A stretch of 34,669 nucleotides of DNA from JARRNJ01 sp037385045 (GTDB lineage Bacteria > Pseudomonadota > Gammaproteobacteria > JASBUN01). The stretch is from contig JARRNJ010000073.1 in the NCBI GenBank assembly GCA_037385045.1, positions 1 to 34,669 of the forward strand, written 5' to 3'. The translations under genes and the position numbers were made by a program. The notes below the pieces were generated by a model. It saw nothing but the letters and a program-made list of their open reading frames with translations, was not told where the DNA came from and searched no databases. Shown in pieces: positions 8,218-16,361 of this stretch; within the stretch, counting starts at the first letter, position 1, and each line of letters begins with the position of its first letter.

Positions 8218-8476
8218 CATGACCTGGTTCACCACCGCCTCCACCGTCGGGGCGGTCATTGCCATCGCCATCGGTGTGCTGGCCCCCGCACTGGCCATGG
8301 GCCGCGCCATCAGCCAGGCCCTGGATGCCCTGGCCCGCCAACCGGAGTCCGAGCGCGCCATCATGCGCACGTTGTTCATCGGACTGGCCATGATCGAGTC
8401 GCTGGCCATCTACTGCCTGGTCATCGTCCTTATCGTGCTGTTCCGCAACCCGCTGCTCGAATATCTGCTCAAGTAG
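8210..8476 (+). CDS. atpE: N-type F-ATPase subunit c (rotor ring)
   Basis: Proteolipid of 88 aa with two membrane helices joined by the polar loop ARQPE (42-46). The ion-binding carboxylate is Glu63 in helix 2, in MIESLAIY, followed by Ser64 and with Tyr68, equivalent to Glu65, Ser66 and Tyr70 of the Ilyobacter Na+ enzyme. Helix 1, however, has Met30 where the Na+ enzyme has Gln32 (four residues after the shared proline, here Pro26), and Leu65 replaces Thr67. The Na+ site is therefore incomplete, and H+ transport is at least as likely. Numbering comes from an ungapped alignment by eye (Pro-to-Glu distance 37 in both). The ATG at 8210 overlaps atpB by 8 bp. Confidence 0.92.
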   Translation: MSDMTWFTTASTVGAVIAIAIGVLAPALAMGRAISQALDALARQPESERAIMRTLFIGLAMIESLAIYCLVIVLIVLFRNPLLEYLLK

Positions 8477-8513
8477 GCCTTGTTCGCGGCGGCGGCCGCT
8501 GGAGATCAGTCAA

Positions 8514-9266
8514 GTGGAATTCACCTGGACCACATTCGTATTCGAGATCATCAACTTCGTCATCCTGGTGTGGATCCTGAAGCACTATTTCTACACGCCT
8601 GTGCTCAATGTGATCGCCAGGCGCCGCGACGAAATCCAGCAGACCCTCGACAAGGCCCGCGACATCCACACCCGCGCCGAAGAGACCCAGCAGCGCTACG
8701 AGTCGCGACTGGCCGATTGGGAAGCGGAAAAACGCGCCGCGCAGGAACAGCTGCACGATCAGCTGGACGAGGAACGCAAACAGCAACAGGAAGCACTGCG
8801 CGCATCGCTGGAAGAGCAGCGCAAGAAGGCACAAGTGACCGAGCAGCGCCGGCTGGGCGATCTGGCGCGCGAGCAGGAAATACGCGCCATTGAACAGGCG
8901 GCGCGCTTCGCCGCCCGACTCCTGGAGCGGGTCAGCGGTCCGGAACTGGAGGCTCGACTGGTGCAACTGGTTGCCGACGATCTCGCCAAGCTGTCCGGCG
9001 AGCAACTGGAGGCGCTGCGCGCCGCCATGCACGGCGAGGCGGAGCCGGTGGTGGTAAGCAGCGCCTACGAGCTCCCGCAGGGCCTGCGTGAGCACCTGCA
9101 GGCGGCGCTCGCCTCCGCCCTGGGAAACGAAGCCGTGCAGTGCCGCTTCCGGTGCGAACCGGACCTGCTGGCCGGCTTGCGCGTCAGCGTCGGCCCCTGG
9201 GTACTACGGGCCAACCTGCAGGACGAATTGCAGTTCTTCGCCGAGACCGGTCATGGTCCCGACTGA
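8514..9266 (+). CDS. atpF: N-type F-ATPase subunit b with delta-like C-terminus
   Basis: Peripheral-stalk subunit, 250 aa, longer than the usual b of about 160. One N-terminal membrane helix (residues 5-25) is followed by a long charged coiled coil (30 to about 150). The C-terminal 90 residues look globular; their end, LLAGLRVSVGPWVLRANLQDEL, resembles the closing segment of F1 delta/OSCP (G-G-x-x-V-x-x-G-x-x-x-x-D). No separate atpH lies in this operon, so this b subunit probably supplies the delta function. The start is GTG at 8514 with GGAG at 8501-8504. The 37 bp after atpE is the widest gap in the operon. The stop overlaps atpA by 14 bp. Confidence 0.88.
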   Translation: MEFTWTTFVFEIINFVILVWILKHYFYTPVLNVIARRRDEIQQTLDKARDIHTRAEETQQRYESRLADWEAEKRAAQEQLHDQLDEERKQQQEALRASLEEQRKKAQVTEQRRLGDLAREQEIRAIEQAARFAARLLERVSGPELEARLVQLVADDLAKLSGEQLEALRAAMHGEAEPVVVSSAYELPQGLREHLQAALASALGNEAVQCRFRCEPDLLAGLRVSVGPWVLRANLQDELQFFAETGHGPD

Positions 9267-10752
9267 AGCGATTTCCTCTCCCCGCTCCCTGCTCGACCGC
9301 CAGCGCGCATGGATCGAGCGCTACCGGCTGCAGCTGCGGCTCACCGAACGGGGCAGCGTCGCGTCGGTCGGCGACGGCATCGCCTGGATCCAAGGGTTGC
9401 CGTCAGCCGCCATGGACGAGATTCTCGATTTCGGCGACGGCAGCCGCGGCGTGGTGTTCCAGCTGACGGCCGACTTCATCGGCGCCATCCTGCTGCAGCA
9501 GTCCGACCGGCTCACCGCCGGCACCACTGTCCACCTGACCGGCCGCCAGTTGAGCGTGCCGGTGGGCGACGCACTGCTTGGCCGGGTGATCGATCCGCTG
9601 GGCGACCCGCTGGACGGCCACGGACCGCCCGATTGCATCACCCGCGGCGTGCTCGAGGCCGGATCGCCGCCCATCATCGCCCGCGACTTCGTGCAACAGC
9701 CCCTGTACACGGGCAACAAGATCGTCGACACGCTGATTCCCATCGGCAAGGGCCAGCGCCAGCTGATCGTCGGTGACGAGGGCCTGGGCAAGAGCTCGCT
9801 CGCCATCGATACGGTCATCAACCAGCGGGACAAGAACGTCCTGTGCGTCTACGTGCTGGTGGGCCAGAAACGCTCCACCGTGGTCAGCACCCTGGAGACG
9901 CTGCGCGACAACGGCGCCATGGACTACACCTGCATCGTGGTCGGGGAAGCCAGCGCCCTGCCGGGGCTGAAGTACCTGGCACCGTTTGCCGGTTGCGCCG
10001 CAGCCGAAGCTTGGATGGCGCGCGGCCACGACGTGCTCATCGTCTACGACGATCTCAGCGCCCACGCCCGCACCTACCGCGAGCTGTCGCTGCTGCTGCG
10101 CCGCCCGCCCGGCCGCGAAGCCTATCCCGGCGACATCTTCTTTCTGCATTCGCGCCTGTTGGAACGATCCACGTGCCTGGATGCGGACCACGGCGGCGGC
10201 AGCATGACGGCGCTGCCCATCATCGAGACCGAGCAGGGCGAAATCGCCTCCTACATTCCCACCAACCTGATCTCCATCACCGACGGCCAGATCTATCTCG
10301 AACAGCGCCTGTTCTCAGGCGGCTTCCGCCCGGCAATCGACGTTGCCAAGTCGGTATCGCGCATCGGCGGCAAAGCGCAGCACGCCCGCATCAAGCAGGA
10401 AGCGGGCCGCATGAAGCTCGACTTCCTGCAATTCCTCGAACTGGAGGTGTTCACCCGCTTCGGCGCACGGCTGGAGGCGGCTATGGAAAAGAAAATTCGG
10501 CGCGGCAAGATCCTGCGCGAAATTCTCAAGCAGGAGCGGCTCACGCCGCTGCCGATCGAATTCCAGGAGGCCTGGCTCATCGCCTTCAACGAGGGATTGT
10601 TCGATGAGATGGAGCCGGAGCAGGTGCCCGAGGTGCTGGCCTCGATCGAAAAGCACGTACGCAATGCCGTCCTGGCGCTGGAGACCGGCCACGAACAGTG
10701 GCTCGAGGCACTGCGGACCTGGCTGGCGCCGCTGCCTTCGGGGGAAACATGA
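9253..10752 (+). CDS. atpA: N-type F-ATPase subunit alpha
   Basis: Non-catalytic nucleotide-binding F1 subunit (499 aa). It has the alpha-type motif VGDALLGRVIDPLGDPLDG, the P-loop GDEGLGKS (174-181, where ordinary alpha has GDRQTGKT), the Walker B region LIVYDDLSAHA, and SVSRIGGKAQ carrying the arginine finger that reaches the beta site. The P-loop substitutions fit divergence of the N-ATPase lineage. The ATG at 9253 overlaps the atpF coding end by 14 bp; an open extension back to 9088 lies inside atpF. The stop overlaps the atpG ATG by 4 bp. Confidence 0.93.
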   Translation: MVPTEAISSPRSLLDRQRAWIERYRLQLRLTERGSVASVGDGIAWIQGLPSAAMDEILDFGDGSRGVVFQLTADFIGAILLQQSDRLTAGTTVHLTGRQLSVPVGDALLGRVIDPLGDPLDGHGPPDCITRGVLEAGSPPIIARDFVQQPLYTGNKIVDTLIPIGKGQRQLIVGDEGLGKSSLAIDTVINQRDKNVLCVYVLVGQKRSTVVSTLETLRDNGAMDYTCIVVGEASALPGLKYLAPFAGCAAAEAWMARGHDVLIVYDDLSAHARTYRELSLLLRRPPGREAYPGDIFFLHSRLLERSTCLDADHGGGSMTALPIIETEQGEIASYIPTNLISITDGQIYLEQRLFSGGFRPAIDVAKSVSRIGGKAQHARIKQEAGRMKLDFLQFLELEVFTRFGARLEAAMEKKIRRGKILREILKQERLTPLPIEFQEAWLIAFNEGLFDEMEPEQVPEVLASIEKHVRNAVLALETGHEQWLEALRTWLAPLPSGET

Positions 10753-11681
10753 GCCGCTACCGTGACGTCGAACACCGTATGCATTCCCTGGACGAGATCA
10801 GCGGCATCATGCGCAGCATGAAGGCACTGTCGCTGATGGAAACTCGCAAGCTGACCGGATTTCTGGAGAGCCAGCAACGGGTGGTGCAGACCGTTGAACG
10901 CATGGCCGCCGATTTCGGCCAGCACTATCCCTTGTCGACCGGCGGCAGACCCACCGATCAGGGTAGGCACATATTCCTGCTGATCGGGTCGGAGCGCGGC
11001 TTCTGCGGCGACTTCAACGACGCTCTCATCGCCGCCGTGGACGAGGACACGCAGCATCTGCCCCCGGAGCAGTTGGCGCTGATCGCGGTCGGGCACAAGC
11101 TGCATGCCCGACTGGAAGGCGATCCGCGGCTGGCGGCGACGGCCGCAGCCCCGGTGGTCGCCGAAGAAGTCCGGGCCACGTTGACACACCTGGTCGGGAT
11201 TATCGCCGACCTGCAGCGCGGGCACGGCGACCTGCGCCTGACGGCCCTGCACCACGACATGGATCGGCCCGGGTTGCGCCGCCGCCCGGTGCTGCCGCCG
11301 TTCGAGCAGCCATCGGCCGGAAAGCCGTTGTTCGCCTTCCCGCCGCGGCTGAACCTGGCGCCGGAACGGTTTCTCGGCCACCTGGTGGACGAGTATCTGT
11401 TCTCCATCCTCAACGAAATCTTCTACACCTCGATGATGGCGGAAAACCACCGCCGCGTGCAGCACCTCGACGGGGCGCTGGACCGCCTGGAGCGCGAAAC
11501 GCACCAGTTGACCGTCCAACGCAATCGCCAGCGCCAGGAGGAGATCACCGAGGAGATCGAAATCATCATGCTCAACACGGGCGCCGTCGGTCCGGCGCAT
11601 CCGGATTCAGCGGATGCCGGCGACCCTTGGCGCACCGGCCCGGCGGATGTCCGCAAACCCTCCCACCGCGGGCCGCGGTGA
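10749..11681 (+). CDS. atpG: N-type F-ATPase subunit gamma
   Basis: Central rotor shaft, 310 aa. The N-terminal helix (RDVEHRMHSLDEISGIMRSMKALS) and the C-terminal helix (LFSILNEIFYTSMMAENHRR to LNTGAV) form the antiparallel coiled coil, and FLLIGSERGFCGDFN matches the gamma motif (I-x-S-D-R-G-L-C-G-x-x-N). The ATG at 10749 overlaps atpA (ATGA). The C-terminus extends about 30 residues past the usual end with a proline- and glycine-rich low-complexity tail (GPAHPDSADAGDPWRTGPAD). It is the last ATPase gene; an ion antiporter begins 18 bp downstream. Confidence 0.92.
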   Translation: MSRYRDVEHRMHSLDEISGIMRSMKALSLMETRKLTGFLESQQRVVQTVERMAADFGQHYPLSTGGRPTDQGRHIFLLIGSERGFCGDFNDALIAAVDEDTQHLPPEQLALIAVGHKLHARLEGDPRLAATAAAPVVAEEVRATLTHLVGIIADLQRGHGDLRLTALHHDMDRPGLRRRPVLPPFEQPSAGKPLFAFPPRLNLAPERFLGHLVDEYLFSILNEIFYTSMMAENHRRVQHLDGALDRLERETHQLTVQRNRQRQEEITEEIEIIMLNTGAVGPAHPDSADAGDPWRTGPADVRKPSHRGPR

Positions 11682-11699
11682 CGGCCGGGACCCCACGCC

Positions 11700-13076
11700 A
11701 TGCCTATACACACCGATGTGATCGCGCCGGTCATTCTGGGCGTTACCGGGATTCTGTTCTTCGCCGTACTCGGGCGCTTTACAGCGCGCCGGCTCGGCCA
11801 GCCGGCGGTTCTTGGCGAAGTGGTGATCGGCATTCTCATCGGCAACCTCGGTCACCTGTTGAACATCGACCTGGTCGAGGTACTGCGTGAGGGCACCGCG
11901 GTGTTCGACATGGTCGGTCACCTGTTGGCTGGAGAAAACCTGGGCGCGGTCGGACAGCAGATCCTCGGCGCCGACGCCGCCCCGGCCGTCCTGCACGTGC
12001 TCAGCGGACCGCATGGCGCCGATTATCTGAAGGTCGCCCAGACGGTGGACGTGTTTTCCCGCTACGGCGTCATTTTCATGCTGTTCCTGGTGGGCCTGGA
12101 CACCAGCTTGCGGGAAATGCGCCGTTCCGGTCGCGAGTCGGTGCTGGTATCGCTGGTGGGCGTGGCGGCACCTTTCGTGCTGGGGGTGGTGGTGACGCGC
12201 CTGCTCCTGTCCGAACTCACCATCGAGGAGGACCTGTTCGTGGCCGCCACTCTGGTGGCGACCAGCGTCGGCATCACCGCCCGGGTACTGCAGGAACTCG
12301 ACCGGTTGCGCTCCCGGGCGGCGCAGGTGATCCTCGGTGCGGCGGTGATCGACGACATTCTCGGCCTGGTGCTGCTCGCCATCGTCACCGGCATCATCGT
12401 GTCGGGCAGCGTGTCGTTGAGCGATGCGCTGTCCATCGTCCTGCTGTCATCGCTGTTCTTTATCAGCGCGTTCGCGCTGGGGCCGTATTTTCTCAACTTC
12501 ACCATCCGCCTGGTGCAGCACCTGGACCTGGTGGAAGCCAAGATGTTCATCTCCTTTTTGTTCGTCATGGCGCTGGCCTGGCTGGCCAACCTGATCGGAC
12601 TGGCGACCATCGTCGGTGCCTTCACCGCCGGTGTCATCCTCCACGACGGCTACTTCCGCCACTGGGGCGACGTCCAACGTCACCGGTTCACGATCAAGGA
12701 CCTGGTGGCGCCGCTGGAGACCATACTGGTACCGATTTTTTTCGTGCTGATGGGTATTCAGGTCAAACTGGAGACTTTTTTCCACTGGCAGGTGCTGGGC
12801 GTGGCCTGCGGGCTCACGCTGGTGGCGATCATCGGCAAGCTGTTGGCGGGTCTCGGCGCCGACCGCGGCACCAACCGCCTGGCGGTGGGCGTCGGCATGA
12901 TGCCCCGGGGCGAGGTCGGCCTGATCTTCGCGTCCCTGGGCAAGAGCCTGGGGGTGCTCAGCAGCGGCCTGTTTTCCTCCATCGTCATGATGGTGGTGAT
13001 CACCACCTTGATCACGCCGCCGCTGCTCAAGCGCGCCCTGGGGCGCGACACGACCGTGGCCGGCGCTGAGACGTGA
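11700..13076 (+). CDS. CPA2-family Na+(K+)/H+ antiporter
   Basis: Integral membrane antiporter of 458 aa with about 12 hydrophobic segments. The motif AAVIDDILGLVLL (Asp218-Asp219) is the ion-binding Asp pair of NapA/GerN-type CPA2 antiporters, and the GQPAVLGEVVIGILIGNL start is typical of Kef/NapA proteins. There is no C-terminal TrkA-N domain, so it is not a full KefB/C channel. A loop of roughly 50 residues (about 60-115) between the early helices is longer than usual. It starts 18 bp after atpG and is probably cotranscribed with the ATPase operon, which suggests coupling of Na+ and H+ circuits across the membrane. Substrate choice between Na+ and K+ cannot be read from sequence. Confidence 0.86.
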   Translation: MPIHTDVIAPVILGVTGILFFAVLGRFTARRLGQPAVLGEVVIGILIGNLGHLLNIDLVEVLREGTAVFDMVGHLLAGENLGAVGQQILGADAAPAVLHVLSGPHGADYLKVAQTVDVFSRYGVIFMLFLVGLDTSLREMRRSGRESVLVSLVGVAAPFVLGVVVTRLLLSELTIEEDLFVAATLVATSVGITARVLQELDRLRSRAAQVILGAAVIDDILGLVLLAIVTGIIVSGSVSLSDALSIVLLSSLFFISAFALGPYFLNFTIRLVQHLDLVEAKMFISFLFVMALAWLANLIGLATIVGAFTAGVILHDGYFRHWGDVQRHRFTIKDLVAPLETILVPIFFVLMGIQVKLETFFHWQVLGVACGLTLVAIIGKLLAGLGADRGTNRLAVGVGMMPRGEVGLIFASLGKSLGVLSSGLFSSIVMMVVITTLITPPLLKRALGRDTTVAGAET

Positions 13077-13155
13077 ACCCCGGTGCTGGTGTCGCCCGGG
13101 AGCAGTCGTTACCCTATGCAATCATGACACCAAGCCGTTCCGTGCCAACGCCAAT

Positions 13156-14313
13156 ATGAATAAGAAAATCAAACGCATCCTGGCGCTCGTCGTAATCCTG
13201 GCGGTGCTGGCCGCAGCCCTCTGGTACTGGACCCGCCCGCAGCCGATCCCGGTCGCCCTGGCAACCGTCGACCGCGGACGCGTAGAGTCCACGGTGGCCA
13301 ATACCCGCGCCGGGACCGTAAAGGCGTGCCGGCGCGCCAACCTGGCCCCGGCGACCGGCGGTCAGATCGCCGAGCTTCCGGTGCACGAGGGCGATCACGT
13401 CAAGGCCGGACAGGTACTGCTGGAACTCTGGAACGACGACCTGCGGGCCCAGGTGCTGCTCGACCAGCGCCAGGCGGTGGCCGCCGAGGCCAAGGCCGAG
13501 GAAGCCTGCATCGCCGCGGGAGTTGCCCGAAAGGAGGCGTCGCGCCTGAGCAAGCTGCTGAAAAGAGGCCTGGCATCCGAGGAGGCCGCGGACCGCGCCC
13601 GCGGCGACGCCGATGCCAAAAACGCCGCCTGCAACGCGGCGCGTGCCACCACGGCGGTCCAACAGGCGCGGGTCGACGTCGCCAAGGCGACCCTGGAACG
13701 CACGATCCTGCGGGCGCCGTTCGACGGCGTGGTGGGCAAAATCAACGGCGAGGTGGGCGAGTTCGTCACGCCCTCCCCGGTCGGCCTGCCGACGCTGCCG
13801 CCGGTGGACCTGATCGACGACAGCTGCCTGTACGTCACTGCACCCATGGACGAGGTGGATGCGCCGAACATCCGTCCCGGCATGCCGGTGCGCATCAGCC
13901 TGGACGCATTTCCCAAGCGCAAGTTTCCCGGCAAGGTGCGCCGCGTCGCGCCGTTCGTGCTGGACCGCGAAAAGCAGGCGCGCACCGTCGACATCGATGT
14001 CGACTTCGACACCACCGACGACACCCGGGGACTGCTGCCGGGCTACAGCGCCGACGTGGAGGTGATTCTCGCGGTCAGGGACGACGTCGTCCGGGTGCCC
14101 ACCAACGCCATCCGCGAAGGGGACCGGGTGCTGGTGTACCGGCCGGTGGAGGGTACGCTCGAGGAACGCCACATCAAGACCGGCGTGGCCAACTGGGTCT
14201 ACACCCAGGTGCTGGACGGCCTCAAGCCGGGAGACCGGGTGGTCACATCGGTCGACCGCGAGGGTGTGGGGCCCGGCACCCGGGTGGTGCCGGAACGCGG
14301 CGCCGGCAACTGA
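13156..14313 (+). CDS. HlyD/MacA-family periplasmic adaptor (membrane fusion protein)
   Basis: Adaptor of 385 aa for a tripartite or MacB-type exporter. An N-terminal membrane anchor (about 5-26, no lipobox Cys) is followed by a biotinyl-lipoyl half-domain (TGGQIAELPVHEGDHVKAGQ), an alpha-helical hairpin rich in Ala (about 100-185), the second lipoyl half (ILRAPFDGVVGKINGEVGEF), a beta-barrel and a C-terminal membrane-proximal domain (GLKPGDRVVTS). Four Cys residues are scattered through it. The stop shares one base with the ATG of the ATPase gene (TGATG), so adaptor, ATPase and first permease are translationally linked. The exported substrate is unknown. Confidence 0.88.
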   Translation: MNKKIKRILALVVILAVLAAALWYWTRPQPIPVALATVDRGRVESTVANTRAGTVKACRRANLAPATGGQIAELPVHEGDHVKAGQVLLELWNDDLRAQVLLDQRQAVAAEAKAEEACIAAGVARKEASRLSKLLKRGLASEEAADRARGDADAKNAACNAARATTAVQQARVDVAKATLERTILRAPFDGVVGKINGEVGEFVTPSPVGLPTLPPVDLIDDSCLYVTAPMDEVDAPNIRPGMPVRISLDAFPKRKFPGKVRRVAPFVLDREKQARTVDIDVDFDTTDDTRGLLPGYSADVEVILAVRDDVVRVPTNAIREGDRVLVYRPVEGTLEERHIKTGVANWVYTQVLDGLKPGDRVVTSVDREGVGPGTRVVPERGAGN

Positions 14314-15017
14314 TGGCGCTGATCGAGCTCAAGGGCATCCACCGGGTGTTCCGGGTCGGCGACCAGGACGTGCACGCACTGAATGACGTCAACCTCAACG
14401 TCGCCAAGGGCGAGCACTTGGCGATCATGGGGCCGTCGGGCTCCGGCAAGTCGACCCTGCTCAACCTCATCGGCCTGTTGGATCAACCCACCGCGGGGAG
14501 CTATTCCCTCGACGGACGCAACGTGACCGCATTGAGCGACGACGACCAGGCCCGGGTGCGGCGCAGCGAAATCGGATTCGTGTTCCAGTTCTTTCACCTG
14601 CTGCCGCGGCTGACCGCCGCCGAGAACGTCGAGCTGCCTCTGATCCTGGCGGCGGTCGCCCCGGCGCAACGCCGCCGGCGCGTCGAGCAGGCGTTGGCAG
14701 GCATGGGCCTGGCCGACCGCGCCGGGCACCGTCCGGACCAGCTCTCGGGGGGGCAGCGCCAGCGCGTGGCCATCGCCCGCGCCACGGTGACCCAGCCCAG
14801 CGTCATCCTCGCCGACGAGCCGACCGGCAATCTCGACCGCCACTCGGGACGGGACGTGATCGAACTGCTGGAACGCCTCAACGCCCAGGGCATCACCCTG
14901 ATCGTCGTGACCCACGACCCGGAAATCGGCGCACGCGCCCACCGGCGCATCCACATCGTCGACGGGCGGATCACCGACGATTCCCGGGAACGGGCAGCCG
15001 GCAATGCGCCTGTTTGA
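14313..15017 (+). CDS. ABC transporter ATP-binding protein (MacB/LolD type)
   Basis: Nucleotide-binding subunit of 234 aa. Walker A GPSGSGKST, Q-loop in FVFQFFHLLPRLTAAENVELP, signature LSGGQRQRVAIARA, Walker B VILADEPTGNLD and the H-loop VVTHDPE are all intact. The LLP-x-x-TAAENVELP wording is typical of the MacB/LolD/FtsE-like group that works with FtsX-fold permeases, and two such permeases follow. The start overlaps the adaptor stop by one base; the end overlaps permease 1 by 14 bp. Confidence 0.92.
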   Translation: MALIELKGIHRVFRVGDQDVHALNDVNLNVAKGEHLAIMGPSGSGKSTLLNLIGLLDQPTAGSYSLDGRNVTALSDDDQARVRRSEIGFVFQFFHLLPRLTAAENVELPLILAAVAPAQRRRRVEQALAGMGLADRAGHRPDQLSGGQRQRVAIARATVTQPSVILADEPTGNLDRHSGRDVIELLERLNAQGITLIVVTHDPEIGARAHRRIHIVDGRITDDSRERAAGNAPV

Positions 15018-16215
15018 CGTCATCACCTTCGCCTGGGGCGCGCTGACCCGCTACCGCGCACGCACGACGCTGATCCTGCTCGCCATGGCCATCGGCGTCG
15101 CCGCCATCATCGTGCTGACTTCGCTCGGCGAAGGCGCGCGCCGTTACGTCACCAACGAATTCGCCTCACTGGGCACCCATCTGCTGATCATACTGCCGGG
15201 GCGCACGGAGACCACCGGCGGTGCCGCACCGCCCATGTTCATCGGCGAGACGCCGCGGGACCTGACCATCGACGACGCCGAGGCGCTGCGCCGCAATGGC
15301 TCGGTCGCCCGCGTCGCGCCGATGGTGGTGGGCTCAGCCGCGGTGTCCCACGGCGGGCTGGAACGGGAGGTGCCGGTGGTCGGTTCCACGTCGGATCTGC
15401 TCGAGGTGCGCCACTGGCGGCTGGCCGAGGGGCGCTTCCTGCCGCCCGGCAACGTCCATCAGGCGGCCTCGGTGTGCGTGATCGGCGCCAAGGTGAAACA
15501 GGAGCTGTTCGGCACCCGGCGCGCCCTCGGCGAGTGGCTGCGCATCGGCGAACGGCGCTTCCGCATCATCGGCGTGCTGGCGTCGGAAGGCCGCTCGATC
15601 GGCATCGACGTGCAGGAACTGGTCATCATTCCCGTTTCCTCGGCCCAGGCATTGTTCAACACGCCGTCGCTGTTCCGTATCCTGGTGGAGGCGCGCACCC
15701 GCGACGCCATCAAACCGGTCAGGCGGTTCATCCTGCGGACCCTCACCGAGCGCCACCAGGGAGAGGAAGACGTCACCGTGATCACCCAGGACGCCGTGCT
15801 CGCCACCTTCGATCGCATCCTCCAGGCCTTGACCCTGACGGTGGGCGGCATCGCCGCCATCAGCCTGGCGGTGGCCGGCGTGCTGATCATGAACGTGATG
15901 CTGGTGGCGGTCGCCCAGCGCACCGCCGAAATCGGGCTGCTCAAGGCCCTGGGCGCGCCGGCACGGCAGATCGCGCGGCTGTTCCTGGCCGAAGCGGCGG
16001 TGCTCGCCGTCGCCGGGGCGTGCATCGGCATTGCCGTGGGCCAGGCCGGCAGCTGGTTCATCGGCCGCCTGTACCCGAAGCTGCCGGTGGGTGCGCCGTG
16101 GTGGGCGGTGCTGGCGGCGCTGGCCATCGCGCTCGGCACCGCCCTGCTGTTCGGCGTCCTGCCGGCGCGGCGCGCGGCGCGGCTGGACCCGGTGCAGGCG
16201 TTGGCGAGGAGGTAG
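15004..16215 (+). CDS. MacB-type FtsX-fold ABC permease 1
   Basis: Permease of 403 aa with the MacB topology: one N-terminal helix (about 18-40), a large periplasmic MacB_PCD domain (about 45-265), then three C-terminal helices. The FtsX motif EIGLLKALGAPARQIARLFL and the closing GVLPARRAARLDPVQALARR are well conserved. The ATG at 15004 lies within the end of the ATPase gene (14-bp overlap). The protein is intact and is the best internal reference for judging the damaged second permease, to which it is clearly related. Confidence 0.9.
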   Translation: MRLFDVITFAWGALTRYRARTTLILLAMAIGVAAIIVLTSLGEGARRYVTNEFASLGTHLLIILPGRTETTGGAAPPMFIGETPRDLTIDDAEALRRNGSVARVAPMVVGSAAVSHGGLEREVPVVGSTSDLLEVRHWRLAEGRFLPPGNVHQAASVCVIGAKVKQELFGTRRALGEWLRIGERRFRIIGVLASEGRSIGIDVQELVIIPVSSAQALFNTPSLFRILVEARTRDAIKPVRRFILRTLTERHQGEEDVTVITQDAVLATFDRILQALTLTVGGIAAISLAVAGVLIMNVMLVAVAQRTAEIGLLKALGAPARQIARLFLAEAAVLAVAGACIGIAVGQAGSWFIGRLYPKLPVGAPWWAVLAALAIALGTALLFGVLPARRAARLDPVQALARR

Positions 16216-16300
16216 GGGTGGCGGTTTGGATCGTTGGTGGGTGCTACGCGTTGGTGCAGACGGCAAATGGCGGCTGAACGATTGGCGCGAGCAAAGATGA

Positions 16301-16356
16301 AAGAGAAAAGAGCAAAGCAAAGCCCTTTTTCCCTTTGCTCTTTGCCCTTTGCTCTG
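16301..16356 (+). repeat. Polypurine/polypyrimidine inverted repeat upstream of permease 2
   Basis: A purine-rich arm followed by a pyrimidine-rich arm fills the space before the permease-2 ATG. AAAGAGCAAAG (16307-16317) and CTTTGCTCTTT (16333-16343) form a perfect 11-bp inverted repeat, and the 9-mer AGAGCAAAG can pair equally well with a second copy at 16347-16355. It ends in CCCTTTGCTCTG (16345-16356), six nt before ATG 16362, where a Shine-Dalgarno sequence would be expected but is absent. A second member with nearly the same ending lies before the DedA gene at 33451-33498. The 16216-16300 stretch before it contains no gene. Confidence 0.75.
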
Positions 16357-16361
16357 ATCCC

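Noticed and set aside
12447..13121. Long minus-strand frames opposite the antiporter and the adaptor gene
   Set aside because: His/Gln/Arg-rich translations typical of reverse-strand shadows of membrane-protein and GC-rich genes; the plus-strand genes carry clear family motifs.
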